From contig NZ_LN681225.1 in the NCBI RefSeq assembly GCF_000953655.1, positions 760,001-824,000 on the forward strand: DNA of 64,000 bases. Direction: 5' to 3'. The stretch's first letter is position 1. Each line of letters opens with the position of its first letter. The notes under the pieces were generated by a model that ran no database searches, was not told the origin of the DNA, and saw nothing but the letters and a program-made list of their open reading frames with translations. The stretch comes from Legionella hackeliae (lineage in GTDB: Bacteria > Pseudomonadota > Gammaproteobacteria > Legionellales > Legionellaceae). Below, piece after piece: positions 29,530 through 39,370 of the stretch. A program made the translations under genes and the position numbers.

Positions 29530-30714
29530 TTACAGCATTTCAATAGCAAGTGCTGTCGCTTCACCACCACCGATACATAGGGAAGCAACACCACGTGTTT
29601 TTTGACGCTGTTTTAAAGCATGCATTAAAGTAACGATAATGCGAGCACCAGAAGCACCAATTGGATGACCTAAAGCGCAGGCGCCGCCATGAACGTTAAC
29701 AAGCTCATCATCAAGTTCGAGTTGAGTAATAGCAGCCATAGTAACAACAGCAAAGGCCTCGTTGATTTCATATAAATCAACATCATTTGGACGCCAATTT
29801 GCTTTGTTTAAAACCTTACGGATGGCATCAACGGGTGCTGTTGTAAACCATTGTGGGGCTTGTGCATGACTAGCATGAGCAACAATGCGTGCCAAAGGTT
29901 TGATATTACGTTTTTTTGCATTCGCCGCAGTCATCAAAATAAGGCTGGCAGCACCGTCTGAAATCGAGCTTGAGTTTGCCGCAGTCACTGTGCCATCAGC
30001 CTTAAAGGCTGGTCGAAGCTGAGATACTTTTGCTAATTTACTTTCATCAGGTCCTTCATCTTTGTCAACAATAACATCGCCTTTACGACCTGCGATAGTG
30101 ACAGCTGCAATTTCTTCTATAAAAGAGCCTTCTTGTTGCGCTTTCAATGCACGGGTTAATGAGCGAATAGCAAACTCATCTTGTTGTTGACGGCTAAAGT
30201 TAAAGTGCTTGGCAGTTTCTTCAGCAAAACATCCCATGAGTTGACCGCGGTCATAGGCATCTTCCAAACCATCAAGAAACATATGATCTTTGATTTCACC
30301 ATGACCTAAGCGATACCCAGCGCGTGCTTTACTGAGCAGATAGGGTGCATTACTCATGCTTTCCATACCACTCGCTACTACGACATTTGCAGAACCAAGT
30401 TTAATTAAATCGTGTGCTAACATCACCGCTTTCATGCCAGAACCACACATCTTATTAATGGTTGTAGCACCTGCTGAATTGGGAATTCCTGCGTAAATCG
30501 CTGCTTGTCTGGCTGGAGCTTGTCCAATACCTGCTTGCAAGACACAACCGCTAATAACTTCATCAATATCGGCAGGGGAAACACCTGCTTGTTCTATTGC
30601 TGCACGGTGTGCAACGGCATTTAATTCGGGGGCAGATATACCTGAGAGTGAGCCCAGCATGGCGCCCATAGGTGTTCTTTTTGCGGCAACAATAACAATA
30701 TCATTCTGTTCCAT
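29530..30714 (-). CDS. Acetyl-CoA acetyltransferase (thiolase)
   Basis: Degradative/biosynthetic thiolase II that interconverts acetoacetyl-CoA plus CoA with two acetyl-CoA. In the 394 residues, nucleophile Cys90 lies in INKMCGSGMKAVM, the histidine in GGACALGHPIGASGARI and the second cysteine in SLCIGGGEATAL. It lies 12 bp after the isovaleryl-CoA dehydrogenase gene. Here it would split the acetoacetyl-CoA made by AacS; making acetoacetyl-CoA for polyhydroxybutyrate is the other possible use. Confidence 0.93.
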   Translation of the reverse strand: MEQNDIVIVAAKRTPMGAMLGSLSGISAPELNAVAHRAAIEQAGVSPADIDEVISGCVLQAGIGQAPARQAAIYAGIPNSAGATTINKMCGSGMKAVMLAHDLIKLGSANVVVASGMESMSNAPYLLSKARAGYRLGHGEIKDHMFLDGLEDAYDRGQLMGCFAEETAKHFNFSRQQQDEFAIRSLTRALKAQQEGSFIEEIAAVTIAGRKGDVIVDKDEGPDESKLAKVSQLRPAFKADGTVTAANSSSISDGAASLILMTAANAKKRNIKPLARIVAHASHAQAPQWFTTAPVDAIRKVLNKANWRPNDVDLYEINEAFAVVTMAAITQLELDDELVNVHGGACALGHPIGASGARIIVTLMHALKQRQKTRGVASLCIGGGEATALAIEML

Positions 30715-30726
30715 GTTTTCTTTTCC

Positions 30727-31887
30727 TTATGCAGTTTCATTAAAAAGTTCACGACCAATAAGCATACGTCTAATTTCAGAGGTACCGGCTCCAATTTCAT
30801 ACAACTTAGCATCACGTAACAAGCGGCCAGTAGGATATTCATTAATATATCCATTACCACCTAAAATCTGAATGGCTTGTAACGCCGTTTGTGTTGCTCT
30901 TTCCGCAGTGTACAAAATCACTCCAGCGGCATCTTTCCGACTCACCATACCCTGATCACAAGCGCGAGCAACTGTATAGAGATAGGCTCTGGACGCACTT
31001 AATTCTGTATACATATCAGCCAGTTTTCCCTGGATAAATTGGAACTCACCAATTGACTGATTAAATTGCTTACGTTCGTGGACGTAGGGAAGAACAATGT
31101 CCATACAGGCTTGCATGATACCAATTGGACCGGCTGCCAGCACAGTGCGCTCGTAATCTAGCCCACTCATCAATACCTTCACGCCTTTATTAAATTCACC
31201 CAAAACATTTTCTGCAGGCACTTCACACTCTTCAAATACGAGTTCACACGTATTTGAACCGCGCATACCCAGTTTATCAAGCTTTTGCGCGGTGCGAAAA
31301 CCTTTGAATCCTTTCTCGATAATAAAAGCGGTGATGCCTTTGCTGCCGGCTTGTCTGTCAGTTTTTGCATACACAACCAAAACATCTGCATCTGGACCAT
31401 TCGTTATCCACATTTTCGTGCCATTCAGAATGAATTTATTACCTTCTGCATGAGCATGTAATTGCATGCTAACGACATCCGAACCTGAGTTGGACTCACT
31501 CATGGCCAAAGCGCCGATGTGTTCTCCACTAATTAGTTTAGGCAAATAATATTGTTTTTGCCTACTGCTACCATTTAAATAAATCTGGTTAACACAAAGA
31601 TTTGAATGAGCACCATAACTTAAACCAACAGAAGCGGACGCTCGCGATATTTCTTCCATAGCAATGACATGGGCAAGATAGCCCATATTCGCGCCACCGT
31701 ATTCTTCGCTTACTGTAATTCCTAATAAGCCCATGTCTCCTAACTGACGCCATAAATGATTAGGAAACGCATTTTCCTCATCAATTTTGGCAGCCATTGG
31801 AGCAATTTCCTTGCTTGCAAACTGATAGACACTGTCCCGCAAGAGGTCATAGGTTTCACCAAGTTGGTATTGTAGGCCTTTAGACAT
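30727..31887 (-). CDS. Isovaleryl-CoA dehydrogenase
   Basis: FAD-dependent acyl-CoA dehydrogenase that oxidises isovaleryl-CoA to 3-methylcrotonyl-CoA and passes electrons to ETF. The 386 residues show [33 protein letters not shown] and the C-terminal [49 protein letters not shown] carries the Glu typical of the isovaleryl-CoA class, where the base is shifted from its usual C-terminal place. It is first in the cluster, with AGGAAG ahead of ATG and a promoter at 31923-31950. Named ivd or liuA elsewhere. Confidence 0.93.
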   Translation of the reverse strand: MSKGLQYQLGETYDLLRDSVYQFASKEIAPMAAKIDEENAFPNHLWRQLGDMGLLGITVSEEYGGANMGYLAHVIAMEEISRASASVGLSYGAHSNLCVNQIYLNGSSRQKQYYLPKLISGEHIGALAMSESNSGSDVVSMQLHAHAEGNKFILNGTKMWITNGPDADVLVVYAKTDRQAGSKGITAFIIEKGFKGFRTAQKLDKLGMRGSNTCELVFEECEVPAENVLGEFNKGVKVLMSGLDYERTVLAAGPIGIMQACMDIVLPYVHERKQFNQSIGEFQFIQGKLADMYTELSASRAYLYTVARACDQGMVSRKDAAGVILYTAERATQTALQAIQILGGNGYINEYPTGRLLRDAKLYEIGAGTSEIRRMLIGRELFNETA

Positions 31888-31922
31888 AGATTGACTTCCT
31901 GTTACTTAAGCAAATAGGCTAG

Positions 31923-31950
31923 ACTATACCCAATCAAATTCAAGTTGCAA
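31923..31950 (-). promoter_or_regulatory. Sigma-70 promoter of the leucine-degradation cluster
   Basis: On the minus strand TTGCAA, 16-base spacer, TATAGT, placed about 36 bp ahead of the ivd start. No regulator of the LiuR type is encoded next to it. Confidence 0.5.
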
Positions 31951-32042
31951 TAGAGTTCTTGTTAACAGTCATTGAAGACTGAATATAAAGAGGTCTACTT
32001 TATGAAATTTATTGCAGTTAAATAAAAAGGAAGGAGGTATTC

Positions 32043-32726
32043 ATGCGTAAACTTGTGCTTTGGGGACATCATGCTGATGAATACCAGGAAATGTTTTCCC
32101 TCGCAGATACGGATAAGAATGCCCGTATCTTAGAATATGGTTGTGGGCCTAGCGCGGTCAATGTAGAGCTTGGCAAAAAAGGACGGCAAATTATTAGTGC
32201 TGACCCATTGTTTACTCTCGATAAAGATACTTTATATAGCAAAGTGGAATTAGTCTTTGCAGATATGATTGCCCGAGTCATCAAGGATCAGGACAAATTC
32301 GATTTTAGTTTTTATGGCAGCCTTGATGCCTTAATTGAGAAAAGACGCAAAGGGATGAAGCAATTTTTTGCTGATTATGAAAGCGGGAAAAAGGAAAATC
32401 GTTATTATGGAGTGCAAAACTACACGCTTCCTTTTGATAATTTTTCTTTCGATTTTGCCTTAAGTTCACACTATTTATTTGCTGATTTGGATGATCAGGA
32501 TGTTGAGTTTCACTTGAAAGTTATCAAAGAGTTAGCACGAGTTGCAAGAGAGGTAAGAATTTTTCCACTTATCGATCGCCACAATCAACCTTCTCCATTT
32601 TTAGGTCCTGTCCTTTTAGGATTACAACAAGAAAACTATGGCGTAGAAGTCCGTGAAGTGACTTATCATTTGCAGCCTAGTGGCAATGCAATGCTACGGG
32701 TTTGGGCACAGCAATGTGAAATTTAA
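32043..32726 (+). CDS. SAM-dependent methyltransferase-like protein
   Basis: A 227-residue protein with a class I methyltransferase core. ILEYGCGPSAVNVEL (about residues 28-42) is the SAM-binding motif I, IISADPLF motif II, and LPFDNFSFDFALSSHYLF resembles motif IV. The target is unknown. A strong GGAAGGAGG ribosome site precedes the ATG. It is monocistronic, with a good terminator behind it. Confidence 0.75.
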   Translation: MRKLVLWGHHADEYQEMFSLADTDKNARILEYGCGPSAVNVELGKKGRQIISADPLFTLDKDTLYSKVELVFADMIARVIKDQDKFDFSFYGSLDALIEKRRKGMKQFFADYESGKKENRYYGVQNYTLPFDNFSFDFALSSHYLFADLDDQDVEFHLKVIKELARVAREVRIFPLIDRHNQPSPFLGPVLLGLQQENYGVEVREVTYHLQPSGNAMLRVWAQQCEI

Positions 32727-32730
32727 ATTC

Positions 32731-32769
32731 ATAATCACTCCTGCCTGTGTAGGAGTGATTATTTTTTTT
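32731..32769 (+). terminator. Rho-independent terminator
   Basis: A ten-bp stem (AATCACTCCT / AGGAGTGATT) with an eight-base loop is followed by A and eight T, directly after the methyltransferase gene. The stem also has A/T on the other side, so it may serve the convergent gene ending at 32777. Confidence 0.9.
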
Positions 32770-32776
32770 CAGAATG

Positions 32777-33784
32777 TTATGCACCAGGTGCAATTTGCGA
32801 TAGTTCTGAATCTAATTCATCTAGTTTTCGCGCCGATTGTGGCCTTAATAGCACAAAATGATCTGTAAAAAATAAATTGGCCAATCCTGCCGCAATATAA
32901 CCAACTCCCAGAGTGACTAAAGCAATAGCAAGATTAGCGAGTATAAGCTTTAGGCCGCGAAAATGTTCTAATTCAGTACGCGCCAGCTTGATAGCGTTCG
33001 AGGAGCTTGTTCTGAATGTGTCATTATCCATAGTACCATTGACTAAATTTTTAAGATTATCAGATAAAGTAGTATGCAGTGCGGATGCTTGCTCAAAAGC
33101 ATTTATTTGACCTCTTGTATGAAGATCGTTAACTTTTTCATTAAGTTCAAATAGCTGTAATAAAAATTGATATTGTTTAGCGTTTAAATCCCCGTTTATA
33201 TCCGCAATAAAAGCATCAACATATTCTTGAGTTTTATTACCGGATTTTGCTTGTGTATTTATTTTTTTACCAAAAATCTTACTGACTATTTCAGCATTTT
33301 GAGTTATTAACCATTCATTGACTGCATCCGGATCATTGACTATTTCGCTTTCAGCAGCAAGAGTTATTTTGTCTTGCGCTAAGGCAATTTCACTAGGGGT
33401 TAATCCAGCAGCAGTTAGAGCTTCTTCATCAGGAGAAGGGTTTAAGCGAGAAGAAATAATCAATGTTTTTTTTGTGGGAATTCGTCCATCAAACATGACT
33501 TGAGGCAGGTCGGTTTTTACCCAAGTAGTATCATATTTTATAATGTAATTTTCAGGAGAGTTATCGAATATATAACTTAAGTAAGTTGAGGATATCTCCG
33601 TTAAATCCTCGGGAATTGTAGGCTCTTTATTACCTCGGAGCGTTACGAAAGGAAACCAGGTATCGCGCGCGCCGGAATTTTTTCCAGTGGATTGATAAAA
33701 TGGTATGCCATCAACCACAATAATTTTTCTCTCATCACCAGAGCGTGGAGATTTGTAAATTATACTGGGGACAGGGTTTATCAT
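32777..33784 (-). CDS. Orphan with C-terminal FRG membrane module, candidate effector
   Basis: Unrecognised protein of 335 residues. The N-terminal 110 residues are beta-rich (IIYKSPRSGDERKIIVVDGIPFY) and the middle is helical. The last 85 residues form a module shared with the protein at 39371-40330: DxFRTxS, then LEHFRGLKL, a hydrophobic hairpin ending GYIAAGL, then SARKLDELDSEL. The hairpin (about 275-305) could insert into a membrane. A PmrA-box-like promoter at 33815-33847 precedes it and overlaps the end of the MFS gene. Effector status is an inference from promoter and orphan nature. Confidence 0.6.
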   Translation of the reverse strand: MINPVPSIIYKSPRSGDERKIIVVDGIPFYQSTGKNSGARDTWFPFVTLRGNKEPTIPEDLTEISSTYLSYIFDNSPENYIIKYDTTWVKTDLPQVMFDGRIPTKKTLIISSRLNPSPDEEALTAAGLTPSEIALAQDKITLAAESEIVNDPDAVNEWLITQNAEIVSKIFGKKINTQAKSGNKTQEYVDAFIADINGDLNAKQYQFLLQLFELNEKVNDLHTRGQINAFEQASALHTTLSDNLKNLVNGTMDNDTFRTSSSNAIKLARTELEHFRGLKLILANLAIALVTLGVGYIAAGLANLFFTDHFVLLRPQSARKLDELDSELSQIAPGA

Positions 33785-33814
33785 AAGAAGATTGCTAAAA
33801 TAACTTGTAGCATT

Positions 33815-33847
33815 ATTATACCTACAATTCCTTATGGGCAGATTAAG
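33815..33847 (-). promoter_or_regulatory. PmrA-box-like promoter of the 335-residue orphan
   Basis: On the minus strand: CTTAAT, five bases, CATAAG (one mismatch to YTTAAK), ten bases, TATAAT. The -10 is perfect consensus. It overlaps the stop codon of the MFS gene at 33843. Geometry is the same as at 10606-10637 and 13436-13468. Confidence 0.52.
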
Positions 33848-35345
33848 AATGCGTAAGTTTTTTAGGCGCTACGATATTGGGTTTTAAACGCATTGGAAAA
33901 TAAGTCAAAAATACAAGTATTGCTAAAAATACACTGATCCAGCCCATTAGATAGAAACAATCATCAAGTGCTAAAGCAGTAGCTTGCCGCGTGAGGAACA
34001 CGTTGAGTTGAGCGTAGGCCTTTTTCCCTTCAACATGAAATTGTTGTGCTCGGCTTAAAAAATCGATGGTTTTTTGTGAAAAATCAGTTAAATTTTCGCC
34101 TAAACGCTCGTAATAAAAAACTTGTCTTCGATGCCATAAAATAACAAATAGTGAAGCACCTAAGCCGCAGCTTATCAGTCGTACCACATGAAAAAAATTG
34201 CTCGATTCACTCAGTTTTTGCGGATACCTTTGTACGGAAAGCTGGAAAAGAGGTGGTAAAAAAAACATAAGGGCAATACCCGCTAAAAAACGAGAATAAG
34301 CGATGCGGTTAAAGTTAATTTCTACGTTAAAGTAGGTCGTATAAAAACAAGAAATAGCAAAAAATATCAAAGATACTATAAGCGGCAATCTCGGGTCGAA
34401 ACGTTTGTAATTTAAAAAAATGGGCACCCAGGCACCGAATCCCATGGTTCCGATGATAATTGCAATCCAGTTGGGGGTATAATTTACATAAAGTTTAAGC
34501 CACAAAGAAAGCAATACAACCATGCCAAAATAAATGGCAAAGAGTAAAGCGATCTGAATCATAGCAAATGAAAAATAAAAATTCTTAAGTAGTGAAAAAT
34601 CAATGATAGGATGAGAGGCTGAAAGACTATACAAGATAAAGAAAATTAGCGTCAAACTCCCAACGAATAACCAAAAAGTAATTAATGAAGAGCGAAACCA
34701 ATCAAGCTCTTGCCCCATTATTAATCCGCTTCCAATGAAGAGAATCCCAATAAAAAAAGAAAAATAACCAATAGAATCAAATAGTGGTTTTTCGGGCGGT
34801 CTATGAAACTCCTTAAACTTATAACTCATATAGAGTATGAGAAAGAGACATAAAGGAATGTTTGTAAGAAACAGTGCCCGCCAGTGATTCGCATAGGCAA
34901 TCCAACCACCCCAGCTTGCGCCTAAAACGGGTGTAAAGGAGAAAATAATGTATAAAAAGGGCAATAATTTTGCTTGTTTTTCTGGTGTAGAAATATAGGG
35001 TATTAATGAACCTGTAATGATTAAATACAAAGGCCCAGAAGCAAGTCCTTCTAAAAGTCGATAAACAACAAAATGGAAATAATCTTGAGAAGTAGCACAT
35101 TGCCACGAAAAAAAGAGCATAAGGCCCAAACAAATTAGATACAGTTGCACGGCACTAAGGCGAGTCATGCAAGGTTTGCCCAGAGGGACTGATAGCGCGT
35201 TACCAATACAATAAAAACTCACTCCATAAACACTAAGAAAGGTACTTCCACCCAAATCACCTACAATGTAGATGCCAGCCATAATCGGCAAAGTGAGATT
35301 AAAAATAACGGCAGCTAAGGACAGAAGCAAAATCGCCATAGTCAT
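33843..35345 (-). CDS. MFS drug efflux permease, EmrB/DHA2-like
   Basis: Proton-driven inner-membrane transporter of 500 residues with about 14 hydrophobic spans, the DHA2 arrangement. A motif resembling the loop 2-3 signature (GNALSVPLGKPCMTRLS) and the motif C-like FSFTPVLGASWGGWIAYANHW are visible. The start overlaps the stop codon of the adaptor gene (TAATG). With the adaptor and outer-membrane lipoprotein upstream it should form a tripartite pump; the substrate is unknown. Confidence 0.87.
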   Translation of the reverse strand: MTMAILLLSLAAVIFNLTLPIMAGIYIVGDLGGSTFLSVYGVSFYCIGNALSVPLGKPCMTRLSAVQLYLICLGLMLFFSWQCATSQDYFHFVVYRLLEGLASGPLYLIITGSLIPYISTPEKQAKLLPFLYIIFSFTPVLGASWGGWIAYANHWRALFLTNIPLCLFLILYMSYKFKEFHRPPEKPLFDSIGYFSFFIGILFIGSGLIMGQELDWFRSSLITFWLFVGSLTLIFFILYSLSASHPIIDFSLLKNFYFSFAMIQIALLFAIYFGMVVLLSLWLKLYVNYTPNWIAIIIGTMGFGAWVPIFLNYKRFDPRLPLIVSLIFFAISCFYTTYFNVEINFNRIAYSRFLAGIALMFFLPPLFQLSVQRYPQKLSESSNFFHVVRLISCGLGASLFVILWHRRQVFYYERLGENLTDFSQKTIDFLSRAQQFHVEGKKAYAQLNVFLTRQATALALDDCFYLMGWISVFLAILVFLTYFPMRLKPNIVAPKKLTHS

Positions 35346-36550
35346 TAGCGCGACACTCCTGCGATGGATATTTTTTTAAGTGGTAGTGGAGCATGGGCAT
35401 AAGCTTGTAAATTAGGATCTATATTGGCAGAAATAATAGCGGCGATGAGCTCCTTATCTCCTGTTTCTTCGCGATTAAAAATATCTGTTTTGTAAGAGGG
35501 ACCCATAAATGAATTAGGAACCAGTAATCCATCTTGCATAGAGATATCAGTCGTTGCTTCAAGAGACAAACCAATTCGAAGTGGATGTTGTTTCAATTCA
35601 TTGGCATCTAAAGCCACGCGTACAGGAAGTCTTTGGACGATCTTAATCCAGTTTCCTGATAAATTCTCTGGAGGTAGCAAAGCAAATGCATTCCCTGCTG
35701 CTCCTGGAAGACCCACTATCTTGCCATGAAAAACAACAGCTCTCCCATATAAATCAGAAGTGATATTAACATTTTGACCGATACGAATATGACTTAGCTG
35801 AGTTTCTTTGTAGTTGGCATTAACCCACATTTGTTCAAGTGGAATAACTGACATAAGCGGGCGATTGGGTTTGACCCACATACCAACCTGGATGGTGCGT
35901 TGAGCAACAAGTCCCTCCACTGGGGCATAGATTTTACAGCGATAAAGTTGAACCCAGGCATCTCTCACTTCCTGGGCGGCCTGTTGAACGGCAGGATGTT
36001 CAGTGATTGACGTTCCCTGTACAAAAGCGAGAATTTTTTGATAATTATCTTTGGTACTTCTTAGTGCAGCAAGACTGGCTTGTAAATCATCGGCAGCATT
36101 CTGATAATCTTCAAGTGAAATACCACGGGCTTTAATTACACCTGCGCGATGACGGTAATTTTGTTGTGCTTTCAAATGTTCTGCCCGTCTAACACCTATT
36201 TCAGCTTCAAGTCTAAAAACATCATGAAAGGCCTGACAAACTTCACGCACAGTCAGTGCTAATTTAGCCTTCGCTTTGTCTAGGGCAATTTTTGAATCTG
36301 TTTCATCCAGAGTAACAAGTAACTGTCCCTTTTTGACTAAGAAACTATCGTCAGTATAGATACCGGTAACAAAACCGCGCCGTAATGCATTAATGTTAAC
36401 CTGGTTACCCTGCACATAAGCATCATTGGTAAAGACCTGAAAACGCCAGAAAAATAGCCAATAAAAGAAAAGTAGTAACAGCAAAATTAAAACTGCGATA
36501 AAAAAATAGAAGGTAGGTTTTCTTTCGTTTGTCTGCCTTTTTTCGTTCAT
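35345..36550 (-). CDS. HlyD/EmrA-family membrane fusion protein
   Basis: Periplasmic adaptor linking the MFS permease to the outer-membrane channel. It has 401 residues: a single N-terminal membrane helix (residues 14-33), the lipoyl half QVNINALRRGFVTGIYTDDSFLVKKGQ, a helical hairpin (about 90-190) and the beta-barrel IYAPVEGLVAQRTIQVGMWVKP. The ATG overlaps the nodT stop codon by four bases (ATGA). It is the central gene of a three-gene operon. Confidence 0.9.
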   Translation of the reverse strand: MNEKRQTNERKPTFYFFIAVLILLLLLFFYWLFFWRFQVFTNDAYVQGNQVNINALRRGFVTGIYTDDSFLVKKGQLLVTLDETDSKIALDKAKAKLALTVREVCQAFHDVFRLEAEIGVRRAEHLKAQQNYRHRAGVIKARGISLEDYQNAADDLQASLAALRSTKDNYQKILAFVQGTSITEHPAVQQAAQEVRDAWVQLYRCKIYAPVEGLVAQRTIQVGMWVKPNRPLMSVIPLEQMWVNANYKETQLSHIRIGQNVNITSDLYGRAVVFHGKIVGLPGAAGNAFALLPPENLSGNWIKIVQRLPVRVALDANELKQHPLRIGLSLEATTDISMQDGLLVPNSFMGPSYKTDIFNREETGDKELIAAIISANIDPNLQAYAHAPLPLKKISIAGVSR

Positions 36551-38010
36551 GACTGCCTCACTAATGGAACATTAGGTTGACAGTAACCACCGCCTAACGC
36601 TTTAGTTAATTTGATAGACGCTAAATATTGATTATAAAGTAACGTTAAATTAACAAGTTTTTTTTCAATTAATTCTTCCTGGAGAGTGTAGATATCAAAT
36701 TCACTGTCTAAACCTTCTCTTTGCCGTAATTGGGTGAGTTTATAGCGCTTATCCGTATAATTCAAAATACCCATTTGCTCTTTCTTTTGCTGATAAATAC
36801 TTTGTGCAAATTCAAGCGTATCAAGAACTTCTTGAGCGCTACGTAATAGTAAATCATTGTAAGCAAAGATTGCGGCATCGAACTCTGCTTTGGTTGCTTT
36901 GATATTTGCTTTAATAGCGCCCGCTGTAAAAATGGGTAGATGTATGGCAGGTCTTAGTGCTGCAGTGAAACTTGAACCTCTTAAAAGCTTTTCCCAACGA
37001 GTACTTTCTAATCCTACCAAACCTATAAGGTTTACATCCGGATAATATTCAGCCATTGCTGCTCCGGTTCTAAACGCAAGTGCCTTAGCGCGCCATATTT
37101 GAGCCATCAAGTCAGGTCGACGTGCGATTAGATCGAGCGAAAGTGTTTTAGGGATCTCTAATCGTCGTGGAATATTAGGTAACTTAGGAGAAGTTGTCAG
37201 TGGGAATTCTGGATTACGCCCCGCTAAAATATTAACTAGATGTTTGTCGATGGCAATTTCTTCCTGGATGCTGCTGAGCAATTTTTTTGCTTCAATTAAA
37301 TTTTCTTGAGAAGAATAGGAGGGTAATTCTCCGGCAAGGCCTGTGTTGGCCATAAGAGCTTGTAAATGAGCAATATTGCTTCGTACCTTAACAAGCTGGT
37401 CGTAAAATTGTTTTTTAGTCAGGTTAACCTGATATGCAAAATACGCTTGCGCAAGGGCTGTAGTAATCAGCAGTCGAACTTCCGCTGCTTCGGCTTGTTG
37501 TGCTTTGATTTTACCAATTGCTTCATAGAAAAGGTTATGATTTTGTCCCCAAAAATCGAAATCATAAGTAAATGAGAGTGACAAATCCAAAAGATTGACA
37601 TCTAAAGGAATCGTATGATTTAAAGCACGATACAATCCATTTTTACTTAAATATTGTTTATTTTCCCTGGCATCGAAAAACAGCAATGGGAAAAGCGTGG
37701 ATCGGGTAACAATGGCCTCCTGTCTGGCCATTTGCACGCGACTTTTAATTTCTTGAATCGATGGATTTGCTGCTAAAGCATCGTGAATTAGACAGTTTAA
37801 TTCTGGTGAGTTGTAGGCAAGCCACCATTGCTCTTTCGGCCAGTCACCTACTGCAAAAATTTCTTTTTCTTTTAGCTTTGCGTTCACGGTATGGTTCATT
37901 TTAGGAGTTGCTTGTAAATGTTGCACTTGTTGGTGCGGAGGTAGGGCAATCCGACAGGACACTAAAAGACATAATCCGAAATATGTACCTATCTTAAGGA
38001 TACGTTGCAT
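36547..38010 (-). CDS. NodT-family outer-membrane efflux lipoprotein
   Basis: Outer-membrane TolC-like channel of the RND/MFS efflux family, 487 residues. The signal peptide ends in lipobox LVSC (cysteine near residue 19). The domain layout is that of OEP channels, with NPSIQEIKSRVQMARQEAI and RRPDLMAQIWRAKALAFRTGAAMAEYYPDV as typical segments. First gene of the pump operon. The 191 bp upstream also contain the pyrD promoter on the opposite strand. Confidence 0.88.
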   Translation of the reverse strand: MQRILKIGTYFGLCLLVSCRIALPPHQQVQHLQATPKMNHTVNAKLKEKEIFAVGDWPKEQWWLAYNSPELNCLIHDALAANPSIQEIKSRVQMARQEAIVTRSTLFPLLFFDARENKQYLSKNGLYRALNHTIPLDVNLLDLSLSFTYDFDFWGQNHNLFYEAIGKIKAQQAEAAEVRLLITTALAQAYFAYQVNLTKKQFYDQLVKVRSNIAHLQALMANTGLAGELPSYSSQENLIEAKKLLSSIQEEIAIDKHLVNILAGRNPEFPLTTSPKLPNIPRRLEIPKTLSLDLIARRPDLMAQIWRAKALAFRTGAAMAEYYPDVNLIGLVGLESTRWEKLLRGSSFTAALRPAIHLPIFTAGAIKANIKATKAEFDAAIFAYNDLLLRSAQEVLDTLEFAQSIYQQKKEQMGILNYTDKRYKLTQLRQREGLDSEFDIYTLQEELIEKKLVNLTLLYNQYLASIKLTKALGGGYCQPNVPLVRQS

Positions 38011-38201
38011 GCCCAGAATTCCATAGTTGTAAGCGCTTAAATTAAAACTAAAAATTTAACTTTAACCTAGAATAATGCGATTGACTACAAGTAAAAGGTA
38101 GTAATAAAGAAATATAACTTGTCTACAACTTAAGGTATGATGCACTGCTTTTTTAAATTGCTATCGCTGAATTTGCTTTTAGTTGATGATTGGAGTTAAG
38201 A

Positions 38202-39203
38202 ATGTATTCTCTCATTCGTCCCTTTCTTTTTCGTATGGACACTGAAAAAGCCCATCAATTGACGTTGTCGTTACTGGATTGGCTTCCTGCTTTTTGTTTT
38301 AAAAAAGAGCAAGGTCAGCCCATTGAAGCCCTAGGCTTGACGTTTCCCCATGCCATTGGACTCGCAGCTGGGTTGGACAAAAATGGAGATCATTTGCATG
38401 CCTTAAGTAAACTCGGATTTTCCTTTATAGAAATTGGTACCATTACTCCTCGTCCTCAAACGGGAAATCCCAAGCCACGCCTTTTTCGCCTGCCAAAGGC
38501 TCAGGCACTGATTAATCGCATGGGCTTTAATAACCAAGGGGTTGATGTGCTGGTTGCTAATGTAAAAAAGGCAAATTACAAAGGCATATTGGGAGTTAAT
38601 ATTGGGAAAAATAAGGAGACGCCATTAACCAGGGCAGGAGAGGACTATGTGCATTGTTTGCGTAAAGTTTATCCCTATGCTTCGTATGTGACGATCAATA
38701 TTTCATCACCGAATACACCGGATCTGAGGCTGTTACAGCAAGATAAATTTTTAGGTCAACTCTTGGATCAATTGGTGGAAGAACAGAAACGACTAGCCGA
38801 CGAATATCAACGGCTTGTACCTTTAGTGGTTAAGCTTTCCCCCGATGAATCGGATGAAACTTTAAAACACATGGCTGATGTTATTCTCCAAAAAAAGATC
38901 GCAGGGATTATTGCGACAAATACGACTTGCGCGCGGGAAGCGGTTAGTCATTTCCCTCATGGTGATGAACAAGGTGGTTTAAGTGGCAGTCCTCTTGCTA
39001 AACGTTCAACAAAATGTCTGCAATTGCTAAAAGAAATTGTCGGCAAAGAAGTCACTTTAATTGGTGTAGGCGGTATTGATAGGCCAGAAGTTGCCCAGAA
39101 CAAAATACAAGCCGGTGCATCTTTGTTACAAATTTATACAGGGTTGATTTACCAAGGTCCGCAATTAATTTCTTTGCTAATAAAAAATTTAAAAGAATCA
39201 TAA
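38202..39203 (+). CDS. pyrD: Dihydroorotate dehydrogenase (quinone), class 2
   Basis: Membrane-associated flavoenzyme oxidising dihydroorotate to orotate in pyrimidine synthesis. I start it at ATG 38202, preceded by GGAG with six-base spacing, rather than the in-frame TTG 12 bases earlier. It has 333 residues. The amphipathic N-terminus ([18 protein letters not shown]) is the quinone-site tunnel of class 2. FMN and substrate motifs include [19 protein letters not shown], the catalytic-serine loop NISSPNTP and IGVGGI. Confidence 0.96.
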   Translation: MYSLIRPFLFRMDTEKAHQLTLSLLDWLPAFCFKKEQGQPIEALGLTFPHAIGLAAGLDKNGDHLHALSKLGFSFIEIGTITPRPQTGNPKPRLFRLPKAQALINRMGFNNQGVDVLVANVKKANYKGILGVNIGKNKETPLTRAGEDYVHCLRKVYPYASYVTINISSPNTPDLRLLQQDKFLGQLLDQLVEEQKRLADEYQRLVPLVVKLSPDESDETLKHMADVILQKKIAGIIATNTTCAREAVSHFPHGDEQGGLSGSPLAKRSTKCLQLLKEIVGKEVTLIGVGGIDRPEVAQNKIQAGASLLQIYTGLIYQGPQLISLLIKNLKES

Positions 39204-39370
39204 GAGTAAGTAGATTCTGTTTATATTATTAATTCGACACTATGATCTTTAAGTGGACAAAGTTTCAAAATAAAGTTAAACTTTCTTAATTTTTTTTTTC
39301 ACCTTTTTGCGTGTCTGCCAATTTAGATGCAATAAAATCTGTTCAGAAATTTGTTACCAGGAGTAATTCA

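Noticed and set aside
39270-39300. Possible PmrA-type box (GTTAAA ... CTTAAT) ahead of the 319-residue orphan
   Set aside because: The half-sites are 10 rather than 11 bp apart and no -10 lies ten bases downstream, only a T-run.
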